Shown here: positions 34,504-42,159 of the stretch, one piece after another
How positions within the stretch are numbered: the stretch's first letter is position 1
How the letters are laid out: each line of letters begins with the position of its first letter
NCBI GenBank assembly: GCA_965278965.1
Contig: OZ257127.1
Coordinates: 3,162,001-3,226,000 of the forward strand
Direction: 5' to 3'
Source of the DNA: UBA10649 sp965278965
GTDB taxonomy: Bacteria > Actinomycetota > Actinomycetes > S36-B12
DNA: 64,000 nt
Position numbers and translations under genes: made by a program
The notes under the pieces: generated by a model
What the model was told of the DNA's origin: nothing
Seen by the model: the letters and a program-made list of their open reading frames with translations, nothing else
Database searches by the model: none

Positions 34504-35253
34504 TCATCGGGGGGACATCCGCAACGCCCCGTCCATCCGGATCGTCTCACCGTTCAGGTAGTCGTTCCCGACAATGGCGGCGACGAGGTCGGCGTACTCG
34601 TCCGGTCGGCCAAGCCGCGCCGGGAACGGGACGTTGGCGGCCAGTTTGGCCCGGACCTCGTCGCTGAAGCCCGCCATCATCGGCGAGTCGATGATCCCGG
34701 GCGCGATGGTGCAGACGCGGATCCCGTGCGTCGCGAGGTCGCGCGCGGCCGGCAGCGTCATCGAGACGACGCCGCCCTTCGACGCGGCGTACGCGATCTG
34801 CCCGACCTGCCCGTCGAAGGCGGCGATGGATGCCGTGTTGACGATGACGCCGCGCTGGCCCTGCGCGTCCGGCTCGGACCGCGCGATGAGCTCGGCGGCG
34901 AGCACCATCACCGTCGCCGTGCCGATGAGGTTTATCCCGACGACCTTCGCGAACAGGTCGAGGTCGTGCGGCCCGGACCGCCCGACCACGCGCATCGACG
35001 GAGCGATCCCGGCACAGCTCACGACGATCCGCAGGGGGAGGGGCTGGTCGGCGACCGTCGCGAGGGCAGCTGCGACCGAGTCGGCGCGCGTCACGTCGGT
35101 GCTCAGGTACGTGATCCCGTCCGGGGGACCGTCCGGCGTCGTGAGGTCGAGGCCGAAGACGGTGGCGCCGCGGTCGCGTAGCGCAGAGGCTGTCGCTGCC
35201 CCCAGCCCCGATGCCGCGCCGGTCACGACGGCGGCTGTCCCTGCGATCTCCAC
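34504..35253 (-). CDS. SDR-family oxidoreductase (HSD10/FabG-like)
   Basis: A 249-residue SDR. I choose GTG 35253 (VEIAGTAAVVTGAASGLG) because GGGGAG lies seven bases upstream and matches family length; the frame extends to 35280. The sequence TGAASGLGAATASAL, catalytic YAASKGGV and the region PFPARLGRPDEYADLV resemble 3-hydroxyacyl-CoA dehydrogenase type 2 (HSD10-like) proteins, so a beta-oxidation step is plausible. It is divergent from the MFS gene and first in its operon with P450 and SnoaL-like genes. Confidence 0.87.
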   Translation of the reverse strand: MEIAGTAAVVTGAASGLGAATASALRDRGATVFGLDLTTPDGPPDGITYLSTDVTRADSVAAALATVADQPLPLRIVVSCAGIAPSMRVVGRSGPHDLDLFAKVVGINLIGTATVMVLAAELIARSEPDAQGQRGVIVNTASIAAFDGQVGQIAYAASKGGVVSMTLPAARDLATHGIRVCTIAPGIIDSPMMAGFSDEVRAKLAANVPFPARLGRPDEYADLVAAIVGNDYLNGETIRMDGALRMSPR

Positions 35254-35322
35254 CAGAAAACTCCCCGACGTCCGTGGCACAAGTAGTTAACATGACGAAC
35301 AATAGACGGGAAGGCCGCTGGT

Positions 35323-36750
35323 ATGGCAACGGTTGGGGAGATTCCCGGTCGACCCGACGGCACGCCCGGCGCCGAGCCGCTCGTGCCCCGGGTCCTGCCG
35401 GCCGTCCTCGTCGGCGCGGCTCTGGTCTCCGCCGTCATCGTGACGCTCGGGGCCCCGCTGATCCCGCTCGTCCAGACCACCTTCGGCCTCTCGCCGGAGC
35501 AGGCCCAGTGGTCGTACACGATCACGCTGCTCGTGGCCGCGGCGTGCACGCCCGTGCTCGGACGACTCGCCGACGGCCGGCACCGCAAGGCGGTCACGGT
35601 CCTCGTGTGCGTGCTCGTCGCTGGGGGCTGCGTCGCCTCCGCGACAGCCGCGTCGTTTCCCGTCTTCCTCGTCGGTCGGGGCCTGCAGGGCCTGTCGGTG
35701 GCTCTTGTCGCCATGTCCATCGCGGCGGCCCGTGCGCACCTGCCGGCCGCGCGGGCGGGCTCGACCGTCGCGATGCTGTCGATCACGACCGCGCTCGGCG
35801 CGGGGATCAGCTACCCGCTCAGCACCGCGATCGCGGACCACTGGGGGATGTCGGCAGCCTTCGGGTGCGCGGCGGTCGTCGTCGCGATCTCGGGCATCGC
35901 GGTCAGCATCTGGCTACCGACGGCGTCGGCCGTGCCTCGTACGCGGCCGGACGTCTTCGGTGCGGCACTCCTCATGTCGGGCGTCACGTTGTTCCTCCTC
36001 GCGATCACCCACGGGAACGCCTGGGGGTGGACGTCGGTCGGGGTGCTGGCACCGGTCGCGGTGGCCGCGGCGCTCGTGTACGCCTGGGTGCGCTGGGAGG
36101 GCCGGGTCGAGGACCCGCTCGTCCGGATCCCGCTCCTGCGCGATCGGCGGGTGCTCGCGGCGGACGTGGTCGCGCTCCTCATCGGCATGTGCCTGTACAG
36201 CACGCCGGTCCTCGTCAGCCGACTCGCCCAGCTTCCGACCTCGACGGGCTACGGCGCCGGCCTCTCCCTGACCCAGGCGGGCGCGATCATGATCCCGATC
36301 GCGTTCGGGAACCTGCTGGGCAGCCGGGTGCGCGTCTGGGCGCGGGCCATCGGCGGCCCGCGGTTCGCCCTGGCGTTCGGCGGGCTCGTCGCGATGTCCG
36401 GGGCGCTGGTGCTGGCGACGGTCCCGATCAGCGTCCCGACATTGATCCTCGCGATGGCCCTCACCTCGACCGGCGCCGGAGCGACGTTCGGGTCGATGCC
36501 GGCGCTCATCATCTCGGCCGTTCCCGGGTCCGAGACGGGGAGCGCGATGAGCTTCAACCTGCTCCTGCGCACGGTCGGCGGGTCGATCGGCAGTGCGGCG
36601 ACCGCCGCCGCGCTCGGCGCCTTCATGGTCGCCGGCGACGAGATCCCGCCGTGGGCGGGCTTCCGGGCCGCGTTCCTGCTCAGCGCGTTCGTCTGCCTCG
36701 CAGCCGCGGTGAGCGCGGTGGTCCTGGTGCGGCCTACTCGTCGATCGTGA
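35323..36750 (+). CDS. MFS transporter (DHA2-type, about 14 membrane segments)
   Basis: A 475-residue membrane protein. Hydrophobic segments begin at about residue 25 and continue to the C-terminus in a 14-segment pattern. Motif A is visible as LGRLADGRHRKAV after the second segment, and the motif C-like region is SITTALGAGISYPL. DHA2 proteins export drugs or hydrophobic metabolites with protons. The 69-bp divergent gap with the SDR has TAGTTAACAT (35285-35294), possibly a -10. The 3' end overlaps the ferredoxin gene by 17 bp. It may export a toxic intermediate or import a hydrophobic substrate. Confidence 0.88.
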   Translation: MATVGEIPGRPDGTPGAEPLVPRVLPAVLVGAALVSAVIVTLGAPLIPLVQTTFGLSPEQAQWSYTITLLVAAACTPVLGRLADGRHRKAVTVLVCVLVAGGCVASATAASFPVFLVGRGLQGLSVALVAMSIAAARAHLPAARAGSTVAMLSITTALGAGISYPLSTAIADHWGMSAAFGCAAVVVAISGIAVSIWLPTASAVPRTRPDVFGAALLMSGVTLFLLAITHGNAWGWTSVGVLAPVAVAAALVYAWVRWEGRVEDPLVRIPLLRDRRVLAADVVALLIGMCLYSTPVLVSRLAQLPTSTGYGAGLSLTQAGAIMIPIAFGNLLGSRVRVWARAIGGPRFALAFGGLVAMSGALVLATVPISVPTLILAMALTSTGAGATFGSMPALIISAVPGSETGSAMSFNLLLRTVGGSIGSAATAAALGAFMVAGDEIPPWAGFRAAFLLSAFVCLAAAVSAVVLVRPTRRS

Positions 36751-36928
36751 TGACGCCGGCCGGGCACGCGGCCGCGGCGTTACGCACGGCCTCGTGCAGC
36801 TCGGCCGACGGCTCGTCCGTCAGGAGCATCACGATGCCCTCGTCAGGGTCGAGCGCGAAGACCTCGGGGCATTCCAGCACGCAGCTGCCGCTGCTGATGC
36901 AAGCGTCGGACTCGGCGTGGATCTTCAT
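36734..36928 (-). CDS. [3Fe-4S] ferredoxin
   Basis: A 64-residue ferredoxin, MKIHAESDACISSGSC..., with cysteines at 10, 16, 20 and 55. The spacing C-x5-C-x3-CP with Ser at residue 13 in place of the second cysteine indicates a [3Fe-4S] cluster of the type that serves actinobacterial P450s. GGGAG lies upstream of ATG 36928. It follows the reductase gene by 32 bp, so the two should be co-transcribed. It is the likely electron donor for the four P450s in the cluster. Confidence 0.92.
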   Translation of the reverse strand: MKIHAESDACISSGSCVLECPEVFALDPDEGIVMLLTDEPSAELHEAVRNAAAACPAGVITIDE

Positions 36929-36960
36929 GAGCGCACTCCCTGTTCGGTGGTGATGTCGGG

Positions 36961-38115
36961 CTAGCAGGCGAGCGCGAGCTCGCGACGGTAATGAGCCATC
37001 CGGGCGGCGGCGTTCCAGCCGACGACGGCCGCGGGGGTTCCGTCGCCGTGGAACGACAGGACGAAGGACCCGGAGTCCACGTCCCCCTCGACGACCTCGG
37101 CGATATGGCCGGGGTCGACGAGGCCGGCCGCCTGGATCTTGGCGTTCACCTGGTCGGTCCAGAAGAAGGGGACCGCGTCCCAGGCCTCGTCGCCGCCGAC
37201 GATGTTGTGCGCGACCGTGCGGCCCTGGTCCGTCGCGTTCTGGCGGTGCTCGAGCCGTAGTGGCCGCGCGTACCGCGGATGCCACCAGCGGGCGACGTCC
37301 CCCGCGGCCCAGACCCCGTCCGCTGCTCGTCCATGGTCGTCGCAGTCCACCCCGTCGACGACCTCGATGCCGGAGCCCGCGAGCCAGGCCGTCGACGGCT
37401 GGCTGCCGACCGCGACGAGGATCGGGGCACCGGGCACGACCCGGCCGTCCTCCAGCCGAAGGCGGCCACGAGCATCTACCGGCTCGTCGGCGAGCGGCCG
37501 CGACCCCCAGACGAACTCGACGCCGGACTTCTCGTGGAGCTCGATCAGGCGGTCGGCGACGACCCGGCCGACGCGGCGCGCCAGGGCGTCGGGGTCCGGC
37601 TCGACGATTGTGACGTCGATGCCGGTGGAGCGGCAGGCGGAGGCGACCTCGAGCCCGATGAAACCGCCGCCGACGATGGTCACCCGGCCGGCGGACGCGA
37701 GGGCTGCGCGGAGGGTCGCGGAGTCGCTCAGTGTGCGCAGCACGAGTGCGCCGGCCTGGTCGAGGGCTGGCAGCCGTCGCGGGTGCGACCCCGTCGTGAT
37801 GACGACGTCGTCGAACGGGAGCACGGCCCCACTGTCCAGGTGGACCTCACGGGCATCGACGTCAAGCCGCACCGCCGGATCGCCTGCGTGGTGCGTGATG
37901 CGGTCGTGGCTCAGGTCCACCCGCAGCGCGACCCGCTCGGCTGTCCACTGCCCAAGGAGATACTGCTTGGACAGCGGAGGCCGGTCGTACGGAAGGCCGC
38001 GCTCCGCCGACACCACCGAGATGTCGAGGTCAGCGCCGGAGCGGACGAGCTCCGTGACGACGGCGCAGCCGGCGGCAGATGCGCCTACCACGACGACACG
38101 TCTCGCCTCGGACAC
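36961..38115 (-). CDS. FAD-dependent NAD(P)H:ferredoxin reductase
   Basis: A 384-residue pyridine-nucleotide-disulfide-type reductase starting at GTG 38115 with GGAGG five bases upstream. VVVVGASAAGCAVVTEL is the FAD motif, YDRPPLSKQYL the FAD-proximal loop, VTIVGGGFIGLEVAS the NAD(P) motif and DGVWAAGDVARW the second FAD segment. This matches putidaredoxin reductase-like enzymes and lacks the CxxC of disulfide reductases. With the adjacent ferredoxin it completes a class I P450 electron chain. Three 13-bp tandem repeats lie just upstream. Confidence 0.92.
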   Translation of the reverse strand: MSEARRVVVVGASAAGCAVVTELVRSGADLDISVVSAERGLPYDRPPLSKQYLLGQWTAERVALRVDLSHDRITHHAGDPAVRLDVDAREVHLDSGAVLPFDDVVITTGSHPRRLPALDQAGALVLRTLSDSATLRAALASAGRVTIVGGGFIGLEVASACRSTGIDVTIVEPDPDALARRVGRVVADRLIELHEKSGVEFVWGSRPLADEPVDARGRLRLEDGRVVPGAPILVAVGSQPSTAWLAGSGIEVVDGVDCDDHGRAADGVWAAGDVARWWHPRYARPLRLEHRQNATDQGRTVAHNIVGGDEAWDAVPFFWTDQVNAKIQAAGLVDPGHIAEVVEGDVDSGSFVLSFHGDGTPAAVVGWNAAARMAHYRRELALAC

Positions 38116-38123
38116 CGCACCTC

Positions 38124-38157
38124 CAGGTCATCGACCCAGGTCATCAATCCAGGTCAT
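38124..38157. repeat. Three 13-bp tandem repeats (CAGGTCAT) before the reductase
   Basis: CAGGTCAT occurs at 38124-38131, 38137-38144 and 38150-38157, each starting exactly 13 bp after the last; flanking bases are also partly conserved (CCAGGTCATYRA). The array lies 9 to 42 bp upstream of the reductase GTG. On the minus strand TAGTTAAT just beyond it may be the -10 region. The repeats would therefore be in the 5' leader or at the promoter. A regulator site or a product of local slippage are both possible. Confidence 0.6.
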
Positions 38158-38212
38158 TAACTATGTGCAGTAGATAGCACGGGAGGCGGGTCCGCAACCA
38201 GGTTGCAGAGAT

Positions 38213-38692
38213 TCAGTACGAGGTCGTCGGCGGCAGTGCCGGGTCGCACAGCCGGGCGAGTGCTGGCAGTGCGCGAAGGATCTGGTCGATCTCCTTCGAC
38301 GTCAGCTGCTTGAGGTGCTCGCTCAGCCAGATGTCGCGGGTCTTGAGGATGTACTCGCGCTCCTTGAGCCCAGCGCGCGTGAGGCGCACGCGGGTCACCC
38401 GCCCGTCGTGCGCATCGGGGCTCCGCTCGATCAGCTTGAGCGCCTCGAGCCGCTTCAGGGACCGGCTCACCGAAGGGGGCGTGACGCGTTCGGCCTCGGC
38501 GAGCTCGCTCGCCGTCGCCGGCTGGATGCGTCCGATGGTGAACAGCAAGGACGTCAGTGCGTACGAGAGGTCGTCGTCGGTCTGTTGACGTAGAACCCGG
38601 CCGAGTCGGCCCAGTGTCATCCGTAGTCGGGTGAGATCGTCCGCGCTCAGATTCGCCGGACCGACCCGGAGGTTCGCTGGAGCTGCAGCCAC
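38213..38692 (-). CDS. MarR-family transcriptional regulator
   Basis: A 159-residue winged-helix protein. I choose GTG 38692 (VAAAPANLRVGPANLS) with GAGGGGAAG upstream; the frame stays open to 38755 but that end is the operator palindrome. SELAEAERVTPPSVSRSLKRLEALKLIER is the recognition region and DGRVTRVRLTRAGL the wing. It is followed on the same strand by the reductase/ferredoxin operon. It may control that operon, the cluster or itself. A perfect palindrome 51 bp upstream is the best candidate for its binding site. Confidence 0.85.
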   Translation of the reverse strand: MAAAPANLRVGPANLSADDLTRLRMTLGRLGRVLRQQTDDDLSYALTSLLFTIGRIQPATASELAEAERVTPPSVSRSLKRLEALKLIERSPDAHDGRVTRVRLTRAGLKEREYILKTRDIWLSEHLKQLTSKEIDQILRALPALARLCDPALPPTTSY

Positions 38693-38743
38693 GGCTTCCC
38701 CTCTGGTCGGGCGGCGCACTGGGCGCTGAGCGTAGCAAAGCAT

Positions 38744-38755
38744 TTGGACGTCCAA
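38744..38755. promoter_or_regulatory. MarR-type operator palindrome
   Basis: TTGGACGTCCAA, a perfect 12-bp palindrome between the MarR gene (minus) and recQ (plus). Its size and TTG...CAA form are those expected for a MarR dimer. It marks the right-hand border of the catabolic cluster. Confidence 0.6.
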
Positions 38756-38850
38756 CCATCAAGCGGCACAAGCGCCGTCCCGCGTGTCACGGCGGTAGTG
38801 AGGCCATGGCCCAGGCGGCGGATGTCGGGCCGTGCTGCGAGGCTCAGCGC

Positions 38851-40950
38851 ATGACCGCAGCGACGACCAGCATCCGGGCCACCCCGGAGCAGCTCGACGC
38901 CGCAGCGGCTCGCGTCCTCGCCGGGATCGCCGGGCCGGACGCCCGTCCGCGCGCCGACCAGCTTGCCGCTGCGTCGGCCCTGGCCGTCGACGGGCGGCGG
39001 GCCCTGGTCGTCCAGGCGACGGGCTGGGGCAAGTCGGCCGTGTACTGGATGGCGGCCCGCGCCCTGCGTGACGCGGGTGCCGGGCCGACCCTGGTCGTCT
39101 CGCCGCTTCTCGCGCTCATGCGCAACCAGGTCGAGGCCGCCGGCCGGTCTGGTCTGCGCGCCGCGACGATCAACTCCTCCAATATCGACGAGTGGGACGC
39201 CATCCGCGCGGACCTCGCCGACGATCGGGTCGACGTGCTGCTCACGAGCCCCGAGCGCCTTGCCAACCCGCGCTTCGCGGCGGAGGTGCTGCCCTGGCTG
39301 ATCGCCCGGACCGGCCTGCTCGTCATCGACGAGGCTCACTGCATCTCCAGCTGGGGCCATGACTTCCGGCCCGACTACCGACGCATCACCGCGCTCCTGC
39401 TCGACCGACCCGGCCTACCGGTGCTCGCGACGACGGCGACCGCGAACAGCCGGGTGACCCGTGACGTCGCGGAGCAGCTCGGTGCGGACACGCTCGTGCT
39501 TCGCGGCACGCTGGCCCGTGAGTCGCTCCACCTGACGGTGTTGCCGCAGCTCGGTCTCGTCGAGGCGTACGCGTGGGTCGACCAGTTCCTCCCGGTCCTC
39601 CCGGGATCGGGGATCGTCTACGCGGCTACCGTCCGTTCGACGAACGACCTCGCTGCGTTCCTGGCCAGCCGAGGCCACGAGGTGCGCGCCTACCACGGCC
39701 AGCTGCCGACCGCCGCGCGCGAAGAGATCGAGGAGCTGCTGCGGGCGAACCGGCTCAAGGCCGTCGTCGCGACCTCGGCGTTGGGCATGGGGTACGACAA
39801 GCCCGATCTCGGGTTCGTCGTCCACGTCGGTTCGCCGGGCTCGCCGGTCGACTACTACCAGCAGGTCGGCCGTGCCGGACGTGCCCTCGACACCGCGCAG
39901 GTCGTCCTCATCCCGACGCCGGCCGACGAGGGAATCTGGCGCTACTTCGCCAGCTCGAGCATCCCCCGTCCGCAGGACGCCGACGCCGTCCTCACCGCGC
40001 TGGGGGAGTCAGCGGAGCCGTTGTCGGTGCCGCGCCTCGCGGCGGCCACGGGTGTGCGGGACTCCCGGCTGGAGCTGTTGCTGAAGGTGCTGGCCGTCGA
40101 CGGAGCGGTCGCTCGTGAGACGGACGGGTGGCGGTCGACCGGCCGACCGTGGGCGTACGACACTGAGCGGTACGAGGCGTTGAGCCAGGCCCGTGCGCAC
40201 GAGGCTGCGCTGATGCGCGCCTTCGCGCGCTCGACCCGTTGTCTGGACGGCGTCCTGCGCGAGGCCCTCGACGACCCCTCGGGCGGCGACTGCGGCCGGT
40301 GCTCGGCCTGCACCGGCGCGGTGCCCGACCCGTTGGCGCTCAAGCCCGACGGTGAGCACGTGGCGGCCGCGACGGCGTACATGCGCGGCGTCGACAACGT
40401 GCTGAACCCACGGCTGATGTGGGCTCCCGACCTGCCCTGGAAGGGCCGCATCGGCCCGTCGCTCGCACTGGCGCCCGGCCGCGCGCTCGCATTCGCCGAC
40501 GACCCGGTCTGGCCGGAGGCCGGGCCGCTGGTCGGGTCCGCAGACAGCCCGCCGCCGCCGTGGGTGGTGGAGGCGATCGTCGCCGTCCTGGGCCGTTGGC
40601 AGACGACGTGGGCCGCCCGGCCGACGGTCGTCGTCCCGGTGCCGAGCACTCGGCACCCCCAGCGCGTACGGGGCGTGGCGGAGCAGGTGGCGGAGGTTGG
40701 CCGGCTGAGGGTCGTCGATGCCCTGACGATCGCCGGTGCCGCCGGTCGCGACGACCTGTCCGCGAAGGCCCGGGCGGTCCTGCAGGCGACGCGCCTGTCG
40801 CTGGTGGAGGGTGTCGACCTGACCGACGAGGTCGTGCTCCTCGTCGACGACACCTGGCGCACCGGCTGGACGGCGACGATCGGCGCAGCCCGTCTGCGCG
40901 AGGCCGGCGCGGCCGCCGTGCTGCCGATCGTCGTCCAGCACCAGCCGTAG
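38851..40950 (+). CDS. recQ: RecQ-type DNA helicase fused to a phosphoribosyltransferase-like domain
   Basis: A 699-residue protein. Walker A is QATGWGKS (55-62), DEAHC is at 160-164, SWGHDFRPDYRRI follows, and helicase motif VI is QQVGRAGR. The RecQ zinc site is visible as TRC...DCGRCSAC near 463-492. After about residue 530 a second domain appears: TVVVPVPSTRHPQRVRG near 594 and VLLVDDTWRTGWT near 662, the latter the PRPP-loop motif of type I phosphoribosyltransferases. No HRDC domain is seen. ATG 38851 has GAGG at better spacing than ATG 38806. Its role is DNA unwinding in repair; the meaning of the fusion is unknown. Confidence 0.9.
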   Translation: MTAATTSIRATPEQLDAAAARVLAGIAGPDARPRADQLAAASALAVDGRRALVVQATGWGKSAVYWMAARALRDAGAGPTLVVSPLLALMRNQVEAAGRSGLRAATINSSNIDEWDAIRADLADDRVDVLLTSPERLANPRFAAEVLPWLIARTGLLVIDEAHCISSWGHDFRPDYRRITALLLDRPGLPVLATTATANSRVTRDVAEQLGADTLVLRGTLARESLHLTVLPQLGLVEAYAWVDQFLPVLPGSGIVYAATVRSTNDLAAFLASRGHEVRAYHGQLPTAAREEIEELLRANRLKAVVATSALGMGYDKPDLGFVVHVGSPGSPVDYYQQVGRAGRALDTAQVVLIPTPADEGIWRYFASSSIPRPQDADAVLTALGESAEPLSVPRLAAATGVRDSRLELLLKVLAVDGAVARETDGWRSTGRPWAYDTERYEALSQARAHEAALMRAFARSTRCLDGVLREALDDPSGGDCGRCSACTGAVPDPLALKPDGEHVAAATAYMRGVDNVLNPRLMWAPDLPWKGRIGPSLALAPGRALAFADDPVWPEAGPLVGSADSPPPPWVVEAIVAVLGRWQTTWAARPTVVVPVPSTRHPQRVRGVAEQVAEVGRLRVVDALTIAGAAGRDDLSAKARAVLQATRLSLVEGVDLTDEVVLLVDDTWRTGWTATIGAARLREAGAAAVLPIVVQHQP

Positions 40951-40978
40951 CCGGCGGCGCGACTGCGAGGATGGACCG

Positions 40979-41356
40979 GTGAGCATCACGGCCGACGACG
41001 CGGGCTCGATGCTGGTCGTGGGAGAGGTTGTGACCACCCCGACCCGTCGGTTCCATGTCAGCGCCGCCGACGTCGATGCGGTCGGACGGATGCGGGCGGC
41101 CCTCGTCGATGTGGCACGCGCTCGCGGGACGATGACCTACGGCGACCTCGTCGAGGAGGCGGAGCTGCCGTACCCACCCCGCCGACTGGGCCGACTCCTC
41201 GTCCTGATCTCGGAGGACTGCGACCGGCGCGGGGAGCCGACACTTGCCGCCATCGTCGTCACCCGGTCCACCGGCGAGGTGGGCGACGGCTACGGGGCGG
41301 GCGCGTCGGACGATCGCGCTGACCTCTACTCGTACTGGCAGCGGGAGGTCCGGTGA
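40979..41356 (+). CDS. Small protein of unknown function downstream of recQ
   Basis: A 125-residue protein with a GTG start (CGAGG eight bases upstream), 28 bp after recQ and overlapping the next gene by GTGA. It is soluble with no signal peptide. The segment ARARGTMTYGDLVEEAELPYPPRRLGRLLVLISEDC looks like a small winged-helix or alkyltransferase-like DNA-binding fold, and SYWQREV closes the chain. I do not recognise the family with certainty. Its coupling to recQ suggests a DNA-related role. Confidence 0.6.
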   Translation: MSITADDAGSMLVVGEVVTTPTRRFHVSAADVDAVGRMRAALVDVARARGTMTYGDLVEEAELPYPPRRLGRLLVLISEDCDRRGEPTLAAIVVTRSTGEVGDGYGAGASDDRADLYSYWQREVR

Positions 41357-42159
41357 GCTCCGACTCCCGCCGACTCCCGGCGGTCGTGCTCGTCGCCGCG
41401 CTGGCGGCGGCCTGCGCGATCGCTGTCCCGTCGCCAGTGGCGGCGACCCCGGCACCGGGACCGACGGCCGTCGCGCGGGTCGTCGTAGCCGGCCCGGTGC
41501 CGGTGGGCGACCCGGTCGTCGTCCGTGTCACTCACCTGGCCGCGGGCAGGCCGGTCACGGTCGACTGGGGTGACGGGCGCACGTCGCGCCGCCAGAGCAG
41601 CTGCGATGCCCGGGCCGCACGGGTCGGTCTTGCCCGCTGCGCACGCACGGCATCCGCCGCGTTCGATGCCCCGGGCACGTACGTCGTTCGTGTCCGCCAG
41701 CGCGGACGGGTCATCGCCGCCCGGACCGTCACGGTGTCCTTGACCGGCACCGACACGACACGACCCAGCTGGCAGACAGCGATGCTCGACCGCGTGAACG
41801 CCGTCCGCGCCGCAGCCGGCGTCGCGCCCCTGGCCCTGTGCGGGACGCTGACCGTCGCGGCTCAGGGCCACGCCGAGGACATGGCCGACGCGGGGTACTT
41901 CAGCCATGACAGCGCCGATGGCCGATCGCCGGGCGACCGCCTTCGGTCAGCGGGGTACGACGGGCGAACGTGGGGCGAGAACATCGCCGCGGGCTACAGC
42001 GACGTGACGGCCGTGATGGCCGGCTGGGTTGACTCGCCGGGCCACTACGCGAACCTCGTCCGTGCCTCGTTCACCCATCTCGGCGTCGGCCGGGCCGATG
42101 GCGGTGAGTACGGGCGGTACTGGGTGCAGGACTTCGGGGCGGGCGGGTCCTGCGGCTAG
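41353..42159 (+). CDS. Secreted PKD-like plus CAP/SCP-domain protein
   Basis: A 268-residue exported protein. Residues 1-32 are a signal peptide (LPAVVLVAALAAACAIA, cleavage near AAT). Residues about 40-130 form a PKD-like beta domain (VTVDWGDGRTSR..., DAPGTYVVRVRQRG). Residues 140-268 form a CAP/SCP domain: LDRVNAVRAAAGVAPL, YFSHDSADGRSP, TWGENIAAGYSD and GHYANLVRASFTHLGVG carry the His/Glu/His set. CAP proteins act outside the cell; the bacterial forms are poorly known. Its TAG stop shares the four bases CTAG with the convergent encapsulin stop. Confidence 0.85.
   Translation: MSSDSRRLPAVVLVAALAAACAIAVPSPVAATPAPGPTAVARVVVAGPVPVGDPVVVRVTHLAAGRPVTVDWGDGRTSRRQSSCDARAARVGLARCARTASAAFDAPGTYVVRVRQRGRVIAARTVTVSLTGTDTTRPSWQTAMLDRVNAVRAAAGVAPLALCGTLTVAAQGHAEDMADAGYFSHDSADGRSPGDRLRSAGYDGRTWGENIAAGYSDVTAVMAGWVDSPGHYANLVRASFTHLGVGRADGGEYGRYWVQDFGAGGSCG

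Noticed and set aside
38123..38161. CRISPR-like repeat array
   Set aside because: Only three 13-bp units with no spacers; too short and tandem rather than interspaced.
7083..38165. All TTAAC-containing intergenic sites as one operator family
   Set aside because: Sites such as 7101, 29472, 35287 and 38157 fit TAnnnT -10 boxes, and their flanks do not agree. Only the three dyads at 7264, 11649 and 25136 were kept.
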